DNA of 64,000 bases from Parathielavia appendiculata (lineage: Eukaryota; Ascomycota; Sordariomycetes; Sordariales; Chaetomiaceae), in NCBI RefSeq assembly GCF_033297405.1, contig NW_026944229.1, positions 232,936-296,935 of the forward strand, in the 5' to 3' direction. The first letter of the stretch is position 1. Each line of letters opens with the position of its first letter. Below the pieces are notes generated by a model. It ran no database searches. It saw nothing but the letters and a program-made list of their open reading frames with translations, and was not told the origin of the DNA. The position numbers and the translations under genes are program-made. This document shows positions 10,249 to 23,100 of this stretch, in pieces.

Positions 10249-11801
10249 CACGACGTCTTGTGTGCGAATCAGGAACGAGGCTCTGCGGTTGTCTTATCGA
10301 GTAGCCGGAAGTGCCTTGGCTTCAGCTGTCGAGTCAGAAATGTATTGAGCAATCGGTTGCCGTTGTTGGACACCCGGGAGGCAGGGGACAACTGATGATA
10401 TAGATGTTGTATCATCACGCCCGCGGGCATCACCTCGGCCTTTAGCTCTGGCAAGCTACAAGACTGGCTGGCCGTCATGGAGGGCTTCGTTGAATTCCGC
10501 CATTGAGCATTCGGCGGCATAGAATGCCGAATTCTGCGAGTACCTTCAATACCTGCGTATCTGACATCTCTCTTCGAGACCAAGGCTACGGTACTTGGGA
10601 GTCATTTTAGGTACTGAGTATTCATCTTCGCGGTTGAGCTGTTTTCAAGGGCGTTTGGGTTCGATCTTCAACCAAATCACCAAAGCATGGTATTGTGGCG
10701 CTGCTGCTGTCTAACGGACAACGCAAGGCTAGCTGGCCTCGGAATGGCTTCGCCAAACGTCAGGTCTGTATTGGGCCGATGTGTCAGTACTACTGCTACC
10801 CCTTTGAGAGCTGAGCCTACCCAACCTCCTCGTTGGCAAAACAGCTCTCGCCACGCACGCAACATGCGAGTCACCATCATTGACTCCGAACAACGCAGTC
10901 TCTAGACGGTCCCGACACTGCCGGCGCTACCGAAGGGGAATCGTCTCGTCTTCCTCCCCCGCTCAGCCTTATCTGTGGACCTGAATGCACCGGACGACGA
11001 GTGAGGTCGCCGCATTTGAGCACTTGCAGCTGCGTGCCCGCATCTCGCGCAATGTCACCGTGCTGCAGCTGGCCAAGGCAGCGACCCCCATGCTTTACCC
11101 TCTTGGGCCCTTTACTGCATGTCATCATACAGCGGACCAATGCCCGAGGGGGCCCATGTGCTCACCCGTGCCGATGCATGTGTCTCGGCGGGGAACGGCT
11201 CATTGGAGAAAGGCTGTGGTCACTCGAAATCAACAGAGAACGGGTGTGTCTGACAAACCCGAGACTGTCAGTTGGGGTCGTTCTTCTCCGCATTTGCGCA
11301 AACGTGAACTGGGGGGGTNNNNNNNNNNNNNNNNNNNNNNNNNNNNNNNNNNNGGAAGGGGGGAGGGTATATAGCACCGTCAAACGAGCTGGGATCTAGC
11401 GGGCGTTTTGGGTTCTTCCCTCCCCAGATCTTTCTGTGATCTCTCTGATAGTCATCCTCTCGAGCTCGTCGTCCTTTCATCGCGCGCCTTGTCACAGCAC
11501 AACCTCCCTCTTCAGTCTTCAGGTTCAGCACGTATCATCAACATCTCCTTGCCCATAGCCTTCTCTTGTTACAACACGTACCTTTACCTCAACTACTCAC
11601 CGATCTGTCAACCGCCGGTACATCACAGCTTCAACAGCACTTCCTCTCTATAAAGCCAACAAGAGACGAACACTTCCCAACCATCAAGACCTGACCTCTC
11701 ATGTCTCGAGATCCAGGCCCCAGCCACTGACCTTCTTCCCCGCCGTTATTTCCCTCTTTCCTGGATCCTCGTACTTCACCCGGATCCACTCCAGTCGGCA
11801 C
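10249..11801. other. long intergenic stretch with an assembly gap
   Basis: No gene could be supported. A 104-codon minus-strand frame at 10583-10269 (ending RQLKPRHFRLLDKTTAEPRS) has plausible composition but no recognised family and may be an exon fragment. The G/C-rich part around 11311-11366 holds an N gap. A TATA-like GGGTATATAGC lies at about 11366-11376, and the following CT-rich stretch (11400-11800) looks like the long 5' leader of the 11802 gene. Confidence 0.4.
11319..11353. other. assembly gap of 35 N
   Basis: A run of 35 N flanked by a G7 tract on the left and GGAAGGGGGGAGGG on the right, so the missing bases are probably a G-rich low-complexity tract. Confidence 0.99.
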
Positions 11802-13214
11802 ATGGCATCCCGCGGCTCACTCACCTCACCGCCAACCAACCCCACCACCACCAATACCACCAGGACCAACGCTGCCAATAACAACAACCACGCGCGGGAA
11901 AGCTTGTTGAGCCGCAAGAAGAAGGAAATTGTGGACAGATCTATGGCTCTCTTTCAGCTGTCTCTGGATCGATGTCTTGAAAACTCAGCCGCTGCTGCCG
12001 TTTCTTCTGGCCTCCCCGCCACCGCCCCCGGCGGGGCCGCCGGTGTTGGCGTGGTGGGGGGGAGGAGGAGGGTAAAGAGGGGTCGGGAGGAGGATGAGTT
12101 TGATGAGCAGGGTGGAAGTGTAGGTGATGTGAAAGGGGATGTGGTGGGTGGGAAGACCAAGAAGAAGAGGGAGAATCCGAAGGAGGCTATAAAGGGCGGG
12201 AAGAAGTTTGCTTGTCCGTTTTGCAAGCATGATCCGGGCAAGTATAAGAGTATCAAGACTTGTTGTGGGCCGGGCTGGGATGATGTTCATCGGGTTAAGT
12301 AAGTTCTTTGGAACCTGGAAGAAAAGGGGGTTTCTAACCGACATGGCAGGGAACACATCTACCGCCGACACTCGTGGAAGAGTTTCTGCCCGCGCTGCTT
12401 TGAGCACTTTGATAAGCCCGAGTCGCTCAAGAGTCATCAGCGCGCCAACGTCCCCTGCAAGCTGAGGGAGAGAGCCCCGGACGCGATTACCGAGGAGCAG
12501 GAGAAGCTGCTCCGCGCCCGAGCCAAGTCACACTGCTCTGAAGAGATGAAGTGGAAGGATATGTACCGGATTATCTTTCCGGACGAGAAGGTTCCGTCGC
12601 CGTGTGAGTGTCTCCCTGGTCAGGATGTTTTCCACAACACGCTAACATCGATGACAGACTACGAAACAGAAACAGGCGGTTCGCACAAGGCCGGAAAATC
12701 CCGCTTCCAGAGCGTGGACGAGGCCAAGGAGTTCCTGCGCACCGAGATCCCACGCCTCGTCCGGCCCGAAATCGAACAGTACGTCACCACGCTCCTCGAG
12801 GAGGTGCAGGAGAAGGTGCACCAGAGGACGGCCGATATCATCCGCAACGTCGAGACGAAGGTGCTCATGACGTTTCATTTCCAGGAGGAGCAGGCATCGG
12901 CTGCTGCTGCTACCAGTGCTGTGCCTGGCCTCGGCCGTGGTTCGACCGAGCCCAGCCCGCTGCCGAGTCCAGCTGCTGTTGGCCCAGAGATGTCGTCCAG
13001 ACTTGAGCAGCTCCTTGAGGAGTACAAGGACGATCAATATGTTAGTGAGCTGTGCAGTAACGTGCAGTTGGACCTGGAGGACTTTTTTGCGGGGAATCAG
13101 GAGTTTGGCGGGTGTGACGGGTTCAGCCAGGATTCGGCTTACTGGACGTCGTCGTCCAATGGTGGGCAGGGGTCGTATTCTGTGGACGGTGAGGCTTACG
13201 TGCACCGGTATTGA
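11802..13214 (+). CDS. C2H2-related zinc-finger protein of a fungal family
   Basis: Predicted nuclear zinc-binding protein of 435 aa. Exons are 11802-12298, 12350-12603 and 12658-13214; introns are 51 nt (GTAAGT..TTCTAACC..GCAG) and 54 nt (GTGAGT..GCTAACATC..ACAG). The N-terminus is Thr/Asn-rich, followed by a basic, acidic-patched linker with KTKKKR-type nuclear-localisation clusters. A zinc-finger module follows: CPFCKHDPGKYKSIKTCCGP..HRVKEHIYRRH, then CPRCFEHF..LKSHQ..C. A coiled region (VDEAKEFLRTEIPRLVRPEI, EEVQEKVHQRTADII) and an acidic Ser/Gly-rich tail complete it. Fungal genomes carry many proteins with this HRVKEHIYRRH module; their function is generally unknown. The second intron has no stop and a length divisible by three, so an unspliced form would simply add 18 residues. 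Confidence 0.85.
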
Positions 13215-13519
13215 TGTCTTGTTTTGTCATGGGTACGCTCATTGGGTTTACCCGGCGGGGGAAGCGAGTCCGTTGATTCATGTTTAACGTACTCCTATTT
13301 CTTCTTACAGCTCAGCTCAAGCTTGCTAACGAGGCCTGCAACGAATATCTGGAGTTCGCAAGCTCAAAAAAGGGCGGCCGGTCTGATTATGCTTTTGCTG
13401 CTTGATGGTGAGATTACTCCTACAGATGATGGACGTAACTGAACGACCGACTGCTGACCCCGTTCTGCAGCTGAACGTGGTCCGTCTGATGGCCAATCGG
13501 CCATACGCGCTCATTTACT

Positions 13520-13911
13520 ATGATCTTTTCCTTCGGAAATTCGACGAGCAGGCTCGTGATCGAGGTCGCGCAAACTGCTCAGCAGCCGGTTCACGAGATC
13601 ATCATACGTGGAAATGTCTTTCATGTCATTCGGAGCAAAAAGATGGACGCAATGGTGGCAGCTTAATACCAAAACATGATGAATTTCGATAGCGGTCCGC
13701 GGCCGTACTTCGCCAATGGCATCCACCCGCCTGTCTCTATGTCGACGGGAAGCGGATTGAGAGGTCCAAGAACGGGTCGCCTGATCCTGATGAGCCAGTA
13801 GGCTGGGACTGGGACGCGTGGGAACACAACGAGGGACCGGCGTTGCATGATGAAGCATCAACAGCCTTGGAAGCGAATGAGGAAGGGGCTGTTGGGGGGC
13901 GAAGCGAATAA
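13520..13911 (+). CDS. possible small protein of 117 aa, unknown
   Basis: Tentative. Exon 1 is 13520-13654 (MIFSFGNSTSRLVIEVAQTA..), the intron is 13655-13692 (GTGGCA..TTCGATAG, only 38 nt), and exon 2 is 13693-13911. The reading passes through NVFHVIRSKKMDAM then LYVDGKRIERSKNGSPDPDE and an acidic, Trp-containing end (VGWDWDAWEHNEGPALHDE). Composition and codon use look coding and the spliced frame is open. The intron is shorter than all others in the window, and the family is not recognised. It could instead be the remnant of a longer gene whose upstream exons lie in 13215-13520. Confidence 0.35.
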
Positions 13912-14220
13912 TGAGACAGAGTCTCTAGGAATCGGTGTAGATGACGTTCCCGACTGGCTGTTGATTCAGTGGGAAGTGCAAGAATCCTCCTGCATGCCGC
14001 CTCCCAAACCCAACTGCGTCTCACCGGCAACCATCTAGGCCCAAATCATGCAGTGCTCCCAGCCTGAACATGGCACACCCGAGAGTTCGTTTCGCACAAT
14101 TGCGCGAAATTGAAATTTCACTAGCTGAGTCTCGCTCAAACATTCATGACGTTCCACCGCAGCACTCTTGCTTTGAACATGTTTAAGTTGTCAAGCATAT
14201 CAAGCATCTCACAGCAAGCA
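13912..14220. other. intergenic, nothing identified
   Basis: Short region between the possible 13520 gene and the 3' end of the glycosyltransferase-like gene. No structure was seen. Confidence 0.4.
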
Positions 14221-15881
14221 TCACCATCCATTCCCTTCCCATCCAAACCCCTCCGTCTCCTCGTCCCAATCCCTCTCCAACCGCCAGGCATCCTCTCCCT
14301 TGATGCCCATGCTAATCAGCCCACACCCACGATGCCCCCATTTCTCAGCAAACACAGCCCTACCCGCGTCAATCCACATCTTGACCCCCTTTTCAAACCC
14401 GTCGGCATCCCGATAAAACGGCTCCCCCCGACCGCCGCGCTGCATCGCCTGCCACATATTCCTTCCCGCGTTCCCACCCACATACTTGTCCTCCTCCATC
14501 TTCATACCCAACTGCACCAACGTCTCCCAGCTCTCCACATAATTCTCGTCGATTTTCTCTTCCTCGCCCTTAGCATCCTCATCCTTCTTCTCATCCTGCC
14601 CCTCCTCGTCCTCCGGTCGGATCCCAGGCGTAGGTAACAACAGGCTTGCTTTAATTCCCTTGATCCGCAACAGCGCCCCGACGTCGGCCAGGACGCTGCC
14701 CACGTCGAGGATTAGGCCGATGGTGCTTTCGCGCTGCGAGAAGCCCGCCCACATCAGGCGCAGGTACGTGTCGCAGTCGGAGGCGTAGTAGGGGATCTGG
14801 GTGTCCCAGCCGCCGACGGAGAGGACGGCGTCACGGTTGACGAGGGTCAGGTGGTCGTAGGCGAAGAAGTGGTGGGCCCATTTCTGTTTCTGCTCCTCTT
14901 TTTGGGGAGGAGGCTCGATTTTTTTGGGGGAATGTGAGAAGGAGGAGGGTGTGGTGGTGGTGAGGTCGCGGAGGGTGCGGATGGCGTTGGTGTAGAGCGA
15001 GTTGTACGGGGCGGAGGTGGAGTTCTCGTGGGAGAAGACGAGGAGGTCTTGGTGCGTCCAGAAGAAGTAGGGGTGGGATCGCTCCAGGGCGGTCCAAAGG
15101 TAGAAGTTTTGGAGTTGCGAAAAGGTGAGGAGGGTCGGAGTCTGTCACTGTGGTCAGTCATAAGGTATTCAAACATGAGGGGGTACTATTAAGGGATGCG
15201 TAGCAGGGGTCGGGGACGCACAATAATGACTCTTACACCCAACATGGCCAGTTGAGTGTGGTTCAGGTAGAAAGGGTTTTGGAGCGTCAGCTTGCCCTCC
15301 CGGTTTGCGAACATGACGCCCGTGTTCTCGACCACGTAAATGTCCTCGGCCGGCCACCCGGCGGCGATATAGCTCACCACGCACTGCAGAAGCTGTGGCC
15401 TGCCCAAAACGTCAGTCTGTTCATGCCACTACGAAGTGATTTGCTCGACTTACCAGTTACGCGTGAAGCCCACAAACAGCGGTGGTGGGCCGCCGGCAGC
15501 CATTTCAAACCTCCAACGTCGCGGGGGAGGGCGTGATGTCCTTGGGGCTCGGAGAAGACTCTTTTCGGGCGGCGGATTCTGGGAGAGCAGCGGAAACGGG
15601 TCTGGTATTGGGATCATTGGAGGAGGGGGCGGCTTGTATGTCTTTTCCCGGAGGTCCGCAAATGGATTCGTCCAGAGGGAGAAATCCATCTGACGGCTCT
15701 CCGGCGCCTGTTCTTCCGAGGCCCGAGTCTCGTCCAAAAGATTCTGTTGGCCGTACGTCCGTCGTTTGAGGATCCTGACGGAAACTTCCGACAACAGGAA
15801 ACAGACGAACAGGGCCGCGATGACTAGACGCAACGGGTGGCGCCGCGACATGATCCGAGATGACCTGGGGAGGTACACCAT
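14221..15881 (-). CDS. type II membrane glycosyltransferase-like protein
   Basis: Predicted Golgi or ER type II membrane protein of 503 aa. Exons are 15881-15454, 15399-15237 and 15141-14221; introns are 54 nt (GTAAGT..GGCAG) and 95 nt (GTAAGA..GACAG), both phase-consistent. A hydrophobic anchor follows a basic N-terminus (LRLVIAALFVCFLLS, about residues 18-32), then a Pro-rich stem. The lumenal part has VGFTRNW, QCVVSYIAAGWPAEDIYVVE and TLLTFSQLQNFYLWTALE. It also has the acidic motif YASDCDTYLRL, which resembles the metal-binding region of fungal GT proteins of this type, and NRDAVLSVGGWD. A Glu/Lys-rich loop (DEEGQDEKKDEDAKGEEE) sits near the C-terminus. The start could also be Met at 15851 (MSRRHPLRLV). 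Donor and acceptor sugars are unknown. Confidence 0.75.
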
Positions 15882-17119
15882 CTTGAACGTTGGCTGAAGA
15901 TCGGAACCGGAAGCAAAGCTGTCTGAATGGTCGTGCTGCAATTCAAAGACGTTCAAGATAAAGCATAACAAAGCACGACAGATTATGGTCTGCAGTGGAC
16001 GCAACTGGGTGTAGCAGTGACTATTGATGGACGGAAGCGGAATGTGGCTCTGCCACCCTACCAGAGCTCAAATAATATACGAGTCAAATCTCACTCTCCC
16101 TTGACATCTGCTCACGTTTTGCGAGCCCGTGCAGATGCAGCATTCATCAAGGTTTATGTACCATGACCGGCTTGTGACGCGGAAGCTGGCGGACGGGTGG
16201 ATCTCCGTAGTTCCTAGTCTTCGGTGATATCCAGGGGCTTGCTGTCCATCGTACGGTAGACAGACCCCTCTGATACAGGGCCCTTGTAAACGTGAGCGCG
16301 GTCAACCCCAAGTTTTAGTGTTATATCGTAACTGTGACATGATACATGATCTCCACGATCCCGGGTCTGATGTGGTCCAGTTTGAAAATGCTTTTATACT
16401 GACAAAGACTTTGCGGGTCTCAATATGCAATGGCACGCAAGGACGCAGGACTGGATTGATTAATATGTTCCAATTCACCTTCCTATCAATAGTTACTCCT
16501 CCGGTAATCGACCAGGTATCCGCCCAAACCACGCCAACATCGTAGCTCGGCGCCATCTACATATCTCAACAGCCTGACCCTCCAAACATAAAGCTGAATT
16601 ACCCAACACAGTAGATTTTTCGTCCCCATCTTCTCGTCTGCGGAGCGAAGCAATGAACAAAGGGAAAACCATGTGGTGCTTCTACAGCAAGAGAGAAAAT
16701 GGATAGACAACGGCGATGGAAAGAAAAAAATTGGCGGTCAATATTCGGCAGATTGTATACCTGCGGCTCCCGACACAGACAAGGGGGTATGTAAACGAGT
16801 AAACAAATGAAAATGGGATGGTGACAAAAAGACCCAGGCGACCTGTCCTGCAGCTGTCCACAATGATGCCTCTCCTTTACACATGTACAGTGGTATATCC
16901 CGAAACAAATGAATACTAACAGCGAAAAAAGAAATCTGAGAAAAGAAAGACATTTCACAAACGGAAAATAAGTCGTAAGATCAAAGTGGGAAAACGACAG
17001 CAAAGCAGAGAGTAGAATCCGAGTGTCAGTCATCCGGAACCCTCAACCTAGCCGGCGCAAACCGACCAGCCGAGATTGGAAAGTGCGGCATGGAGCAACC
17101 CACGCACCCACGCACCCAC
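15882..17119. other. intergenic, nothing coding identified
   Basis: About 1.2 kb between the 5' end of the glycosyltransferase-like gene and the 3' end of the DOCK gene. It is AT-richer than its surroundings in 16300-17000. The open frames found here on both strands have no family resemblance. Part is presumably the DOCK 3' UTR. Confidence 0.4.
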
Positions 17120-20100
17120 TCACTCCTCATCAACGCCCCCCAACCCACCCGTACCCACACTCCTCTCCCGACTACTCTTCTTGCCCAACCGCAAAAGACT
17201 CAACCTCTTCCTGACACTGTTGCCGACCCCCCCTTGGCCCACGCCCTGATGCATCTGCACCGGCGGCGCCTGCCCATGTCCATGTCCCGGCAGAAGAACA
17301 TGCGTCTCATACACTCCTCCCTTCTCCCCCGCAACACCACCGCCAGGACTCGAAGAAACAAACACCTCTGACCCGCCACTGCCACTCACGTCAGTGGTGC
17401 TGGTAACCCACCCGCCATCGGTCCCCGCCACACTCGGTGATGCATGGACGTGGTGAGCATACGGACCGCCGGTCCCATTAGCAAAATGAACCCGATCCAC
17501 CACCGCCCGGCCAGAAGATGAAGCCGACCCGGCTTCCGGAGCAGCTATGTTGTTGTTGGTGGTGGTCGTGACCTGCGGAAAGGCGCGGAAGAAACTCCTT
17601 CTCTGGGTACTAGCAGAATTAGCACCAGCAGCAGCACCCCCATCCTTAGCAGAAGCAGGAGCAGAAGCGGACGCCGACGTGTTGCTCTTAGTCGCAGAGA
17701 TGGGCGCTTCAGGCTCCTCGTGAATGGCATCCCCGTTAACGGCGTGCTGATGGTCTTGCTTCGGCGGGTCCTTTTTGCGGCCGCCGAGAAAGCTGAGGCG
17801 CGGGCCGCGGCTTTGGCGGAGGGAGACGGGCTGGACGATGGTTGCTTGTTCTGTTGTGACGCTGTTGGGAAGGGCGGCGCCGGCGTTTGAGGGGGTCTTG
17901 GCGCGGGCTTGGTTTGGCATGCCGTTGCCGACGGCCGAGGAAGCGGAGCGCGGCCAGGTAGGAGAGGGCGTGATGGTGTCGCGGATGGGTTGGGCGGGGG
18001 TGAAGATAGCGATTTCGGGGGCGTAGGTAATCTCGAAGACTGCAAGGTTTAGTTCATGGCTCATGGACGGTGGGCGTCTTAAAAGGCGAAACTTACAACG
18101 CTGCAGATCCTCGAGATGCCGTGTGAGGATCTCGTTCCCGCTCTTCGCAAACGTCGCCAGACACCTCTTGAGCATGATAGCATGGTCCAGCAGCGCTATC
18201 TTGATAGCATTCTCCTGCGGATCCAGCTCCGGCGGCTCGGCCTCCTCATCCTCTAGCTCGCTGGCCGGCAACCTTTCTCCAGCCTTGGACATGCCAGGGA
18301 CCAGCTCTCGATACACCACCACGCTGTTCTCTGATTTGGGATTCACGCTGATGCTCACGGCATCCACCAGCAGCTGCGCCGACTCGTCGCCGCCCTCGCC
18401 ATCGGCGACCTTCTTCTCGAGCGCCGACATCTCCGTCGTCTTGCGCACAATGCGCTCGAGCGCCGTCTCTTTGGCCGACAAACGCACCTCGTGCGCTCCG
18501 ACAATCTCGCTGCGCCGCAGAATCGTCGGAAACGGCTCGGCCGTCGTGTAGACCACCTTCTCGACGTAGTGCTCCACCGGCGGGCCGATGGTGATGCGCT
18601 TAATACTAGTCGAGAACGCCTGCGGGTGCGCAGAGACGAGATACTCCCGAATCACCTGCGGCACCCTCGCGCGCTGGAAGACATGGTGGCTCAGGTCGCG
18701 ATGCGGGCTAAGCGACGAGATGACCAGGAACTGCCCTTCGACGTCATCGATGTGCTCGCTGGTGACAATCCTGGCCGCGGGGTACATCTCCTGCATGCGG
18801 TCGGTAAAGCTGGAGGTGCGCTCGGCGGGGGAGCCCTCAAAGACAAACTCCTTGTCGCGCACGCTGGTCGGGAAGCCGAGGCCCTTGAAGACGACCTTGA
18901 AGTACTTGGGCACGAGCTTGTCGCTCTTGGCGATGGTCTCGTAGATGGAGGCAATGGCGCGCTCGGTGCGAGCGAGCTTGGCAAAGTCGAACGTGTTCGT
19001 CTCGTACTGCGCCTGCAGCTCCTTATACGCAGCCAGGGCGCTGCTCCAGGCCTCGCCATCCTCAAAGTGCTTGATCATGTCGAAGTAGATGCGCTCTTTC
19101 CGTTCAAAGTGGCTCTGGGCAGGGAACTCAGGGTCTTGCAAAGCCGGCGTCGTTCGTAAAGGGTCCCAGTCGTACACGTCGGCATGCAGTCGGAGGGCCA
19201 AGCCCGCCTCGGCGTGGTTGCGAGCCTCAGCCTGGAGGTTCGCCAGCTGGTGGACATAACGGATGAAGATCTCCTCCTTTTGCATATCCCGCAGGAATTC
19301 CATCAACCGCAAGCGGTGAATGAGATGCGAGGCCTCGCCAGACCCATCCCCACTGTAGACCGCAACCAACAGATCCAAGAACACGTCCACTGTATCAGTC
19401 AGCTCCCGCAGCGCGCTGTAGAGCGGCTCGTCCTTTACCGCCGCCAGTGGCTCAAACCGATCCAACAGCTCACCAACAAACAGTTTCTGCAGTATGCTCT
19501 CCGTCAACGGCTTCGTTTTGCAGTAGACATCCAGACAGTCAATCATCTCGGTCTGAATGACCGACAGGTCCTCACTGAGCGTCCACTCGCTGACGATCAT
19601 GGTCTGCAGAACCTCGACCGCCATTCTCCTCAACCCCTCATGTACACTCAAACAGAGCTCGACAATTGGCGCCACCAGCGTCGGCACGTACTGTACCTGG
19701 TACCCGCCCATCTTGGGGAGGCCGTACCGCGCCCTCTCCTCGACCGTCGTCTCCCAGCCGATAGCCTCCCAGGTCCGCCTGAGCAGCTCGGCCCCGTGCT
19801 CCCGCACGTCTCCGGCAATCTTCCACACGGCGCGGCGCTTCTGCTCGGGGAACGTCTCGAGCGCGAGCGACGGGCTGCCGACGAGCTTCAGCAGCGTGGT
19901 GAAGAACAGCTTCCATAGTTCCGTGGGAAAGTTCTCGGCCTCGTCCGGGTGCGGCAGGAACGAGTCGAGAAGGATACCGGCGAGGTACTGCAGCGTGCGC
20001 ATGGTGGACTTGTGGTGAAAGATGTGCACGCTGAGCCAATCGTCCGGGAACGTCTCGCCCTGGAGGATGCTCATGTGCACGCGCAGGCAGTTCTCGACGA

Positions 20101-23100
20101 GCACGTGAAGGTCGTCCTCGGCGAGCTCGAGTTGCATGCCGTTGGGGGAGTTGGACACGGCCGAGAGGACGGCCGAAAGCTCGGTGAGGGCTTCGTCAAA
20201 GGCAGTCTCTTTTGTGATAGGGCGAGAGGGGAAGGGGTAAGTGGTGGGAAAAAGAAGGGAGAGGCGGTTTTTGGGACGCTTGGGGACGGCTTGGATAGCG
20301 AGATAAGACTGGATAATCTTGGGGATGTAGTCGGGAATCTCCGGCCCGAGGTGGTCCATCTGGCTGGCGAGGACAGAGCAGCAGAGGCGGACCTGGTCTT
20401 TCCAGAGGTCTGTGACCTCGTCGATGTGGCCCCAGTGTGGCGCAATCCAGCGGACGGTGTTGGCGCTCAAGGCAGACCGCTGCTCCGGCTGTGAGAAGAT
20501 CTCGAGCTTGGCGTACTTGATGATCAGAACCAGTTTGTACAGGACAAGTTTGCCTTTGACGGCAGAGCAGGAATCCATGAAGTCAATGGCGATATGTAAG
20601 ATCTCCTCGGTCGTCAGAAGGCCAGCCAGTTCCGGGAGCCAGGTGTGAAAGTGCTGGACAGCAATGGTCTGGCTGCCCACCAGGACCGGCGCGCTGCTGC
20701 GCATCATGGCATCAAGCGCCTTAAAGATAACGCGCAGGTGGCGTGTGAAGGCCGGGTTTGAGCCTGTAATGCCAATGCCAGCCTCCTTCTCCTTTTGTTG
20801 TCCCCGACCATGGGTGATAAACTTGAGGATATGCCGTGCAACCTTGAACGTGGCGCGAAGCCTCCTCGCGGTCTCCGGCTCTGTGGGCTTTGACAGAAGC
20901 CGGGTGAAGGACTTCACCAGACACAGCGTCGCAAATGGATAGTTGAATCTGGTCTCGGCATACTGGTCGACCAGCGGAGCAAGGTTGAATCGTCTGTCGT
21001 GAACAATATCCAAAACTCTCACTAGTGCAGTGAACACAAGGTCCTCGTAGTCGTCGTTTCCTGAGTATTCGCAGAGAATCCCGAACAGGGCATCCAAGAC
21101 ATCGTTCAGGAGTTTGACGACTTCGATTTCAGCGACAAAAATGAACTGTTTCAGAAGCACTGGGATGCCTTCTCGAGACGAATCCTTCCAGGCCAGTAAG
21201 CCCAAAACTACGCGGTCCTGAGAGAATCTGGTGCTGCAGAGGTACGTCTCGACGCGTAACATGGCGAGCGGCCCCGTCACGTCGGCTTGGTGCTCGTCTC
21301 TTGCTCTGGGAGAGAAGGGGAGACTCAGATACCCACCCTTGCCCTGCGGTCCGGCGTGGGGCGTGGCCGTGTGCTCGTCGAGCCGATACAGTAGCAGGCC
21401 GTGCTGGCCATCGCGGATGAACGCCTGTTGGTCCCACAGCGGCATGTACGCGACTGCAAACGGCTGGTTCGGAGCATCTGCCAAATGCATGACGACGTGT
21501 CCCTGGTGGACGTCCTGCGGTGTCAGGACAAGCTTGACGGTCTGCCGCCAGGGCTCTCCACGTTCAGTGACCACTGTCTTCCAGGTACTGATGGCCTCAG
21601 CGTTGGACGAGGGGTATATGCAGTTCTCAACGCGTTCGCCATCCGGCCTGCGCACCTCGAGCGTGAGCTGGAGGTTGTTCCCGTGGAGGTTGTTTGGAAG
21701 CGCCGTTGGGCTTCCGCCAAATTTGGACAGTAAGGTTTGCCGGCTCAGGACGGCCTCGTCAATTGTCAGGTAGATGTCGGACCGTGGCTTTGTCGGTGCG
21801 CCCGAGAATCCCATTTTCTTGGTCTTGCAGATGTTGGAAAGCACGGTCGGGGTCGCTTTAATCAGGGCGTCTGCATCCGGGCTCTTGAAAGCCCGAATGT
21901 GGACCTGCAAGCGCTCGGCTCTCCTCGATTTCTCATAAGACCCCGTTTTAGTGTCCATGATGTCTCGTATTACCGGATCCCATTCTTCGCCATCTTGCGC
22001 CTCGAACGAGTTCTTCGCAGACGGCGCCCATATGCTGACTATGTGCTCAACCTCGTCATCCTGCTTCATGACTGAGTTCAGCTTCAGCACGCCCACGCCA
22101 ACCGTTCTCTCGGCTGTCTGAGTAGCGTGGCCGTCCACCGAGGCGCGCCCAGCCTTGGAGTTGGCCGTGCTCGGGGGAAGCCCATCCCTGCTTTCGGCGC
22201 CTGCTGTGACCGGTGATGCTGCTTCTTCGGGTTGCTCCGAGAGCGAGTCCAGCCTGGCGTTGCCCCTCGAAAAGGGTGACCGCGTGCTCTTGCCGGCCCA
22301 CATCAGGCTCCTACGCACCGATTTGCCTCCGGCGGACAATGGCGGCTTCGAGTGATCTTTTGAGAACTGTGGCAGCGCCTGTCCCATGGACTCAGACCGT
22401 GAGCTGGGCTTGGTAGCCACCACCTGCTGCGACGCACGAATCTTGACAACCAACAAGAGTTCCGCATCAGCGGAGGCCACGTCGCCGATGTCGCTGGCGG
22501 TCAAGTCAGCGAAGAGAGTGCGCATTTCCACGTTTCTGGCCAAATGGACCATTTGCCCACCGGCGGGCATCTCGACTATGTAGCTCTCGGTAAGAGGTGT
22601 CAGCGCTCCCCCGGGGCTTTTGGTGGCTAGGTAGAGAACGAGGGTGGTGGCCTCGGTGGATGCGCCGGCAAACCCCTTGATATCTACCAGCAGGTGGTGA
22701 AAGGCAGTCAGCTCGACCGTGTTTTTCGGTGTCTCGTCCAGCAGGCTCATTATGGACTGCAGTTTCGTTATCTCCACCACCGAGTCGTCCCCGGTGAGTA
22801 CCCGCCCGCGCTCGTGCGGATCGCGAACAATGACCTCTCCCCCACAGAGCTTGTTGACACGGACCAGATCCCAGACGGTCTTCTCGCGGAGTATTTCGTA
22901 CTCCCAGGCCGTCAGCACGTCGTGTAAAAACTGCTGGCGCGCGAGGTTGAGCGAGGTGATGAGTTTCGACAGGGTATCCAGCTTGGCGTACTGGCGCGAC
23001 AGCAGCAGCTCGTGGAGGTTCGTCGAATGCCATTCTCGCAGGCAGGACGCGATTTCGTCAATGAGAGGCTCCGAGGTCGAAGTTGGGGTCTCGTCGCCAA

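Noticed and set aside
10269..10583. 104-codon minus-strand frame upstream of the 74-aa gene
   Set aside because: The C-terminal half looks plausible but the first half does not, no start context or splice model was convincing, and no family was recognised.
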